This document shows positions 58,271 to 64,000 of a DNA stretch of 64,000 bases, in pieces. The stretch covers positions 29,705,535-29,769,534 of the forward strand of contig NC_049981.1 of assembly GCF_000003815.2 (NCBI RefSeq), in the 5' to 3' direction. The DNA is from Branchiostoma floridae (taxonomy: Eukaryota > Chordata > Leptocardii > Amphioxiformes > Branchiostomatidae). Both the position numbers and the translations under genes were made by a program. Position 1 is the stretch's first letter; every line of letters starts with the position of its first letter. The notes below the pieces were generated by a model. It had not been told where the DNA came from. It did no database searches and saw only the letters and a list, made by a program, of their open reading frames with translations.

Positions 58271-61200
58271 TCACCACTTTGTGTGTCTGCTGCTGCCACC
58301 TCTGCTTGCTCCAAATCCCCCCGCTCTGCCCCTACCCCCTCCACTGAACCTACCACCCCCTCCACCTCTCCCCCTGCTGAAGCCTCTTCTGTCTCCTCCC
58401 CCCCTGCCGAACCCCCTCCCCCCTCTCCTGCTGTCCATCCTCTGCTCCAGGTCGGGCAGCTCTGTAGCCACTTCCAGACGGGAATCGTAGGAACCTTGGA
58501 ATGTGTCCTGCGGAGAAACAAATTCCCAGTCAGAAACTCGGGTGAAAAATAGGTTAAGGTAAAGATAAAGTAGCCTTTATGGGCTGAGAGGGCATTGGTT
58601 GTTATCCACTGCAGGGTTGTAGCCAGCACCTGTCCTTGAGGCCTTTGAAGAAATTTTGCAGCAGGGGACTGAAAAAAAATTTCCCCATTCCGTCCCCTGG
58701 GACAGACAAAAATTGATATGTAAAGATATAAAAAAAACTGAAACCCATGTGTTCTTCTTCACTAAAACAGATGCCATTGAACATCTAAGTCTACAAGCAA
58801 AATTTGCACCTCAAAATGCAGGAAATAGTGGTTCAGAGGGTCTTGATTTAAAAAGTTTCCGGGACCCAGACCCCCTAGAAATGACGCGCAACGTGACGCC
58901 ATGCCTTCGGTGCTCGATAGGATTCCCATTCAAAATCAAGGGGACTGAAAATGATTTCAGGCTGGCTACAACCCTCATCCACTGTGTCTAGGGAACAGTA
59001 TTGGAGCCCATTTCTCTCTATCCATTGCCTTTTACCTCCCCAACCAGAAGTAGGGAGAGTTGTGTTGTTCATCTGTGTTGGTAGAATACGTAATAGAAAA
59101 ACGCTTTACAACCAACACTGGAATTAAACACTATAGGGACTTACCACTTTAAAATACGACGCAACAGAGTTCGTCCGAAAATTTATCATTAGAGGGGCAA
59201 GTCCCTACAGTGTTATTTCCAGTGTTGGATTTTTCTACAACAGGTGCTTCAAAGGCGTTGTTCAGTAGTTATTGTAGTAAAAACTATGTAGATGTGCTGC
59301 AGAACGAGGCACAATAGGTCTGTGCTCCGATCCAAGGCACAACATTTCCTCTGGCTGTATGTTAAACCCCACTGTCATCGATTCACACAATCAAGGGAGT
59401 CTGGGTGGGATAAACGAGATACAGCAACATAATCATACACAACTTAACGAAACTATAAAAATAACAAGCAAACTATATTATCAAGCATAATTCAGCATCA
59501 CATTTAAGTTTAAACAATAGTTTGAACTGAGAGTATACAGCAGAATATCTCATACAGAACTTAGAAAATAACAAGCAAAGTATATAAGTAAAAATCACTG
59601 TCAAGTAAGCGGTAAAAGAGTTTGAAGGGCAGAGTATTGAAACAAAATTGATGACGGCAGTAACCACAGTATAAAATGGGAAATTGAAACGTCAAAAGAA
59701 AGACAAAGCTCAATGATTGGGGGTTGCAACATTGATTGACCTACAGCACACTGAAGGTAGCAAGGAGAAGGTTGATAAGGCAAGGTAGGTATTAAGGTAC
59801 AAAAATGACTGTACATTTTTCCCCCGTCGAACTGGTTAGTTTTTTTAACAACAGAACTGTCTGGAATTTCAGCAATAGTAGTGATTATCTGTAATACACT
59901 CAGTGTACTAATAGCTAGGCAATCTAAACATTCAACGCTGTTAGTCTAACAGTGCTCTTTCTGAGAAGACTTACCACAAACTGGTCTTCCATGGATGATG
60001 GCACGTCAAAAGCAACTCCCTGTGAGTGGAAAAGAAGGGAAAACGACCTTACTCATCATAAATCATCACAACCCAGATATTAAGTATGAAAACCCACAAA
60101 TGTGGCTGGGAGAACTATAGATGATTTGGTTGATTACGTTACTGCCACTGAACGAAAGAGACATTTAAGGGTCTGCTCTAACAATGTCAGCTATGAAGGA
60201 TATAAGGATATAATGGAAAAACTTTATCAAATGCACCTCAATAGAAAAATTCCGAATGTATGATAATGGTTGGGAGAACTATAGTATTCCAGCCTTTCTT
60301 TTCAACATTGACACTGTCAGGTTCTTAGAGGGCTTTTTCAGAGATGATTTCTTGCAACACAGTCTCACCTTGTTGTTGGTAAACATGGTCATCCCCCTGA
60401 CGTTCTGGTCGATATCTTCTCCGAACCTCCGCTTTATCGCCGTCCAGAAGTAGCCCTTCCCGCGAACCGGGCGATCCGTGTGGAACAGCATCGTGGTGAA
60501 ACCCTGTGAAAGAGAAAAACGGTGTACACTCATTCTGGACAAGCCTTCCAAGGGAAAATACCAGCTGTAGTACATGAGGAAAATTGTAGCTAAAGGATGT
60601 TAGCCTGGGTACCATCTGGAAAGTAGTTCGCTCCAACGTTTATCATACACTATATACAGTTGCTTCTCTCCTGTTCTGTCTGGGAAGTTCGACATCTCTC
60701 ACATCTGGTATTAATTTTGGACGAGGGCGCTGATTGGTTCCTACACATGAGCGAATTAAGGAATGGGTTCAAGCGCTCGTTTGCACAGGCATTCCAACAC
60801 CCGAAATACCCTTGTTGTCATCGAACGAGCACTCTAGAACCCATTCCTTAATTCGCTCATTAACTGACGTCACTATAAAAGATTTGCATGTACAGTTCCC
60901 CAGACGGGTATCAGAAGCAAACATAGAAGCAAACCACTACCCGAATGGTACCCAGGCTAATAAAAGATATGGTTACAGTAAAAGAATTAATATGTAGCTG
61001 TGCTGCAGAACGAAACACAATAGGTCTGTGCTCCGATCCAAGGCACAACATTTCCTCTGGCTGTATGTTAAACCCCACTGTCATCGATTCACACAATCAA
61101 GGGAGTCTGGGTGGGATAAACGAGATACAGCAACATAGGTCATACACAACTGAATGAAATAACAAAAAATAAAAAATAACAAGCAACTATCAGTATATAT

Positions 61201-64000
61201 ATATGTGTGTAAACATAAGTGCAAATAGTGCAAAGATGCAATGTAAAATCATTTGATATATCGAAGCAAAGGGCAACAAAATCCATTTGAAAACTGAAGA
61301 AAGGTATCAAATGTTGAATCCAGCAAAATAAAAGTTGAGCAAGGAAAATGCTTTGGGAAGAAGAGCTAAAGAACAAAGTTGGGAAGGGGCCGGGGCTACA
61401 TTTCAACAGTAACTTTCAACATTCACAGCCGTTTCAGAAATGTGAATTTTTTATCATGGCACCTGAGCAACAACTTTTATGTACTATCTTAGCAATCTCA
61501 AATGTAAGTTCATCTGTGACAGTAATTAACATTAGGAAACAATTTTACCCTCACTCAAAGAGGCCATCTACATCAAAGCCATCAACCTTCCCTCAACCGA
61601 GACGGGAGCTGATACCGACTTCCAAGCACCTTTGCTGATGTCACACTTCCGGTCTAGATGTGACAACTTGAAAAGGATCAGAGGACTGATCGAAAGCTTG
61701 TTGTTAAGTGCTTTATTTTTTGCACGGTTACAAAGTTTAAAATTGTATCATAATATCTTACAATCGATAACAACAAACCATTACCTCATCTGCATTCAGC
61801 AGCGATCGTTTCTTGATCTCTGAGGACCCCGACATGACGGCCAGCGCCGCGGCAACCGCGTTGACCGCGCCCTTCTCCGCTATCAGCTTCTCCGCGGCCT
61901 CCTGGAAATGTGTCAGCATCTTGTCTGGGACTTCCTCGATGGCCCTGGGGGAAGGGAAAGGTTTGTTGTGATTCTATGGTATCCTGAGAGACAAAATTAC
62001 TGTCAGACAGGTCACAGTACAAGAGACTGTGACCACAAATGATCTAGTGGTATTCCTGCTTAATGGGAATTTCTTACTTGTCCCAGTGTAAGGGCATCTA
62101 GTGCGTCAAATTTCTTGTCATTTTAAGAAAAGCGTGTCAAAATGACACCTGGACACGTGCCTGGCTACAAGCCTGTCCTCTTTAGATAAATGCCTGATGA
62201 GTCAGCATCTCTGGGGGGAGGGGAAGGTTTGTTGTCATTGGGCGTAGGCTAGGTTTACACAGCATCTTGTCTGGGACCTCCTCAATGGTTCTGGGGATTT
62301 TATTTCCAAGATGTTCGTTTAACCAAACCGAAAGAATTTGTTTAAAGAAGCCACTAAGACATATCCTAACTTCCCCACATTCACAGAAGACATTTTTCTC
62401 TTAAAATTGCAGAACCCACAAATTGTAGAAAAAGTGGGGCTTTCTGTCTTCCTCTGCTTCCAAAAAAGAAGTCAAACCAGACCCGTTTAGGTTTCGAGTA
62501 GCCTCTATTTTCAATAATGTTTATCACTGTTTATTGTCACATATATGTCCCCTATGTTTCCATCATGTACTTGTAATTAGACCCCAGGCATGAATTAGAG
62601 CAGGGGGGTGGGGCGCCTTTCTTTTCCTCTGTAGAAAAACCTCTGATGATATGCCTAAGTCTGCCTTCACCTTGCCGAGTCATTGGCTGCTGCCTTCACG
62701 ATGTCGTCGGGCTGCGGAGCGTTGATCTGGCGGAACTTGATCCCCGCTCTCCTCTCCACAAACCGCAGGTCCTGCTCCCGGTTGGGCTTGTAGAAACAGA
62801 CGCAGACGCCGGTCCGACCGGCGCGGCCCGTACGCCCCGACCGGTGGATGTACGAGTCTACGTCCTGCAATTAAAACACAACATGAAGACATTAATGGGT
62901 GAATTTTGATATATCCTAGGACAGAAAGAAATCTTGAAACAGACACCGGTCCACCCCATGCAGCCTGTACGCCCCGACCGGTGGATGTACGAGTCTACGT
63001 CCTGCGCAAAAAAGACAACCAGGAGACATTGCTGGGTGGTACTTTTGATATTTTCTAGTACAGAAAGAAGTCTTGGATCTACATACACTAATCACACAGG
63101 TTGAATAACCCTTTGAAAATGAGTTTTCTTGTTAAGTAATATCCTGAATTGCTTCTCGGATTCTGCTGACTGTCCTATTTTTCCCAAATTTGAAAAAAAA
63201 ATATTGGCTACACCTCCAGTTGACAAATTTTCACTGCCTCTTCAGTCATCCAAATAATCTATGGGCCTCAAATTTCAGTGCCTGTATGTGGTATGTTTTG
63301 TATGTTTTCTGCACCTTTACAGTGTATGTTTTGTCTGTTATGACCTGTACTTGGCTTGGTTGGGCAAAAATGTATAATAAAGGCCTTCCTTCATTCCTTG
63401 TTCACTCACCGAGGGCGGTTCACACTGTACCACCAGATCCACCTCGGGGATGTCCAGCCCTCGTGCCGCCACGTCAGTTGCAACCAGAACCTGGATGTTA
63501 CCGTCACGGAAGCTCTGCAATGAGACACGCCATTGGTCAGGAAAGATGAAGGTTGGGCTTATGGTAAAGATAACAAATAAGACACCATGATCTGATGGTA
63601 ACACACAAGGCAAGTACTCCTACCGTATCCGGCAGTCAACCAGGACAAACAGGGTTGGAAGCATCGCTATGGGACTGGTCTGATATGTAAAGCTCAAGTC
63701 ATGGACAGACATCAAATTGCACCATAGGACAGCATGTACATGTTATTAAGTGACACACTCAACACGAACATAGCCAAATGTGACCGTGACCTCCAACCTT
63801 TAGAGTCAGCTCCCTCTGTGCCTGGGGGATGTCTCCATGAAGCACCTGAGCCTCCTGTTTCAGTACCCCCTCTAGGACCAATTGGTTGGCCTCCTTCTTG
63901 GTCTCGCAGAAGACCATGGCCCTGCCGTGCTGCCCGCTGTACATGGTGATGATGTCCGCTATAACCGGGGCGCGCGCCTGCCAGCCACATCGGATAGCAA
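58271..64000 (-). CDS. DDX21: DDX21/DDX50-type nucleolar DEAD-box RNA helicase, 3' part
   Basis: DDX21 unwinds RNA in the nucleolus and supports rRNA transcription and processing. Exons on the minus strand, from the cut right edge: >64000-63798, 63514-63410, 62864-62671, 61944-61785, 60503-60369, 60019-59975 and 58507-58271. All join in frame. The first two hold the second helicase domain: [29 protein letters not shown] and [18 protein letters not shown]. The third has motif [13 protein letters not shown]. Then follow [20 protein letters not shown] and [15 protein letters not shown], the GUCT domain that marks the DDX21/DDX50 group. The last exon is an RGG-rich tail ([17 protein letters not shown]) ending SRHTKW, expected to bind RNA. 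The DEAD-containing domain and the start lie outside the window. Two introns contain H/ACA snoRNA candidates. The gene converges on IRF, with 2.8 kb between the stop codons. Confidence 0.95.
58612..58976. mobile_element. CAGGGTTGTAGCCAGC hAT-like MITE
   Basis: The ends CAGGGTTGTAGCCAGC and GCTGGCTACAACCCTC are inverse except for the last base. The flanks are perfect 8-bp copies of ATCCACTG (58604-58611 and 58977-58984). It interrupts a minus-strand SINE whose parts lie at 58575-58611 and 58977-59060. It is in the last intron of the helicase gene and has no coding capacity. Confidence 0.85.
59284..59430 (-). ncRNA. Intronic H/ACA-box snoRNA candidate, copy 1
   Basis: On the helicase's coding strand this intron segment folds as hairpin-hinge-hairpin-tail. 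The 5' hairpin has the outer stem GCTGTAT (59425-59419) with ATACAGC (59360-59354) and the inner stem TCCCAC with GTGGGG. The bulges CTCGTTTA and TTTAAC between them would be the pseudouridylation pocket. The hinge AGAGGA (59352-59347) fits the H box ANANNA. The 3' hairpin pairs TGTGC with GCACA (outer) and GCACA with TGTGC (inner). ACA (59289-59287) is followed by exactly three bases. The length, about 147 nt, fits the class, and intronic location in a gene for a nucleolar protein is typical. The target uridines are not assigned. Confidence 0.7.
60602..60961. mobile_element. TTAGCCTGGGTACCATC MITE with inner long hairpin
   Basis: The ends TTAGCCTGGGTACCATC and GGTACCCAGGCTAA are inverse, as in the 106-bp copy at 40394. 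The flanks TAAAGGAT and TAAAAGAT may be a target duplication with one change. Inside, GAGCGAATTAAGGAATGGG (from about 60748) and CCCATTCCTTAATTCGCTC (to about 60859) form a perfect stem. Confidence 0.75.
60990..61137 (-). ncRNA. Intronic H/ACA-box snoRNA candidate, copy 2
   Basis: This is a near-identical copy of the candidate at 59284-59430, placed two introns upstream in the helicase gene. The 5' hairpin, the hinge AGAGGA and the stem words are unchanged. The differences gather in the 3' hairpin, for example TTTCGTTCTGC in place of CCTCGTTCTGC, and just before the tail, GCTACATAT in place of TCTACATAG. The ACA box (60995-60993) again stands three bases from the end. Conservation of the box elements while the surrounding intron differs supports function, although a recent duplication would look similar. 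Confidence 0.68.
61975..62205. repeat. Uninterrupted copy of the repeat split at 6857-9000
   Basis: ATCCTGAGAGACAAAATTAC, GGTCACAGTACAAGAGACTG and CCAGTGTAAGGGCATCTAGT occur here in a row. In the STAMBP intron the same words are separated by the 2-kb foldback element. A piece also lies at 40350-40393. Confidence 0.65.
62205..62300 (-). pseudogene. Partial copy of the acceptor side of helicase exon 61944-61785
   Basis: On the minus strand CCCCAGAACCATTGAGGAGG followed by TCCCAGACAAGATGCTG repeats the exon start that encodes [10 protein letters not shown], with a few changes, and is followed by similar neighbouring DNA (GGAAGGTTTGTTGT). It stops after about 35 exon bases and lacks a donor. Confidence 0.65.
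62410..62580 (-). repeat. Dispersed repeat, copy 3 of 3, reversed
   Basis: The inverse of the words at 18480-18660 and 27445-27640: TCTTCCTCTGCTTCC, AAAAAAGAAGTCAAACC and CCATCATGTACTTG occur in mirrored order. It lies in a helicase intron. Confidence 0.6.
62944..63085 (-). pseudogene. Partial duplicate of the helicase motif VI exon
   Basis: Minus-strand TTTTTTGCGCAG followed by GACGTAGACTCGTACATCCA repeats the acceptor and first ~60 bases of exon 62864-62671, together with the preceding intron. In this copy motif VI reads HRSGRTGC, losing the last arginine, then GWTGVCF, and the frame runs on into intron sequence without a good donor. If it were spliced in, the helicase would be damaged, so it is most likely a dead duplicate. 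Confidence 0.7.

Noticed and set aside
58198-58629. Pro/Ser-rich plus-strand frame and a second minus frame over the helicase tail
   Set aside because: They are shadows of the RGG-coding exon 58507-58271, which joins in phase to the rest of the helicase.
59284-59430. C/D-box snoRNA
   Set aside because: An imperfect C-like GATGA occurs on the coding strand, but there is no matching D box or terminal stem; the H/ACA architecture fits much better.
62944-63085. Mutually exclusive alternative exon of the helicase
   Set aside because: There is an acceptor but no good donor, the frame runs into intron sequence, and motif VI loses an arginine.

Overview
This is a eukaryotic nuclear window from an invertebrate animal. 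It is most likely a lancelet (Branchiostoma): the genes are intron-rich, they match deuterostome families closely, the interstitial telomere motif is TTAGGG, and the spacers are packed with short inverted-repeat elements and tRNA-derived SINEs. The organism call is an inference; no search was run. There is one 100-N assembly gap (40884-40983).

Four gene loci can be supported. (1) Minus strand, 1096-9227: a complete STAMBP/AMSH-type JAMM deubiquitinase, nine coding exons that splice in frame to 479 residues, with a probable noncoding first exon near 10197. (2) Plus strand, 23538-24044: a single-exon neuropeptide precursor of 168 residues that should release four short proline-amidated peptides. 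A TATA box and a spliced leader exon about 4.2 kb upstream may belong to it. I do not recognise its family. (3) Plus strand, 43854-55501: an interferon regulatory factor with nine coding exons and 544 residues. (4) Minus strand, 58271 to the right edge: the 3' part of a DDX21/DDX50-type nucleolar RNA helicase, converging on the IRF gene. Two of its introns each carry a copy of the same H/ACA-box snoRNA.

The rest is mobile DNA and repeats. 1.2-9 kb: elements inside STAMBP introns, including a 2 kb foldback hAT-like insertion. 10.8-11.5 kb: a 42-bp minisatellite. 12.7-13.6 kb: a Mutator-like terminal-inverted-repeat element whose interior is about 800 bp of almost pure G and T. 14-23 kb: SINEs, one hAT-like element and unassigned DNA. 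24-31 kb: inverted-repeat elements, a telomere-like array and a threefold ~235-bp tandem repeat. 31.4-34.1 kb: a 5'-truncated non-LTR retrotransposon inserted in one arm of a second Mutator-like element. 34-43.8 kb: dispersed repeats and the assembly gap. Repeats then continue in the introns of the IRF and helicase genes.

Functionally, AMSH works in endosomal ubiquitin removal, IRF in transcription (innate immunity in vertebrates), and DDX21 in nucleolar ribosome biogenesis together with the snoRNAs it seems to host. I see no evidence that the four genes form one pathway. Three introns contain partial copies of nearby 3' splice sites plus the first bases of the exon, which looks like repeated local duplication.
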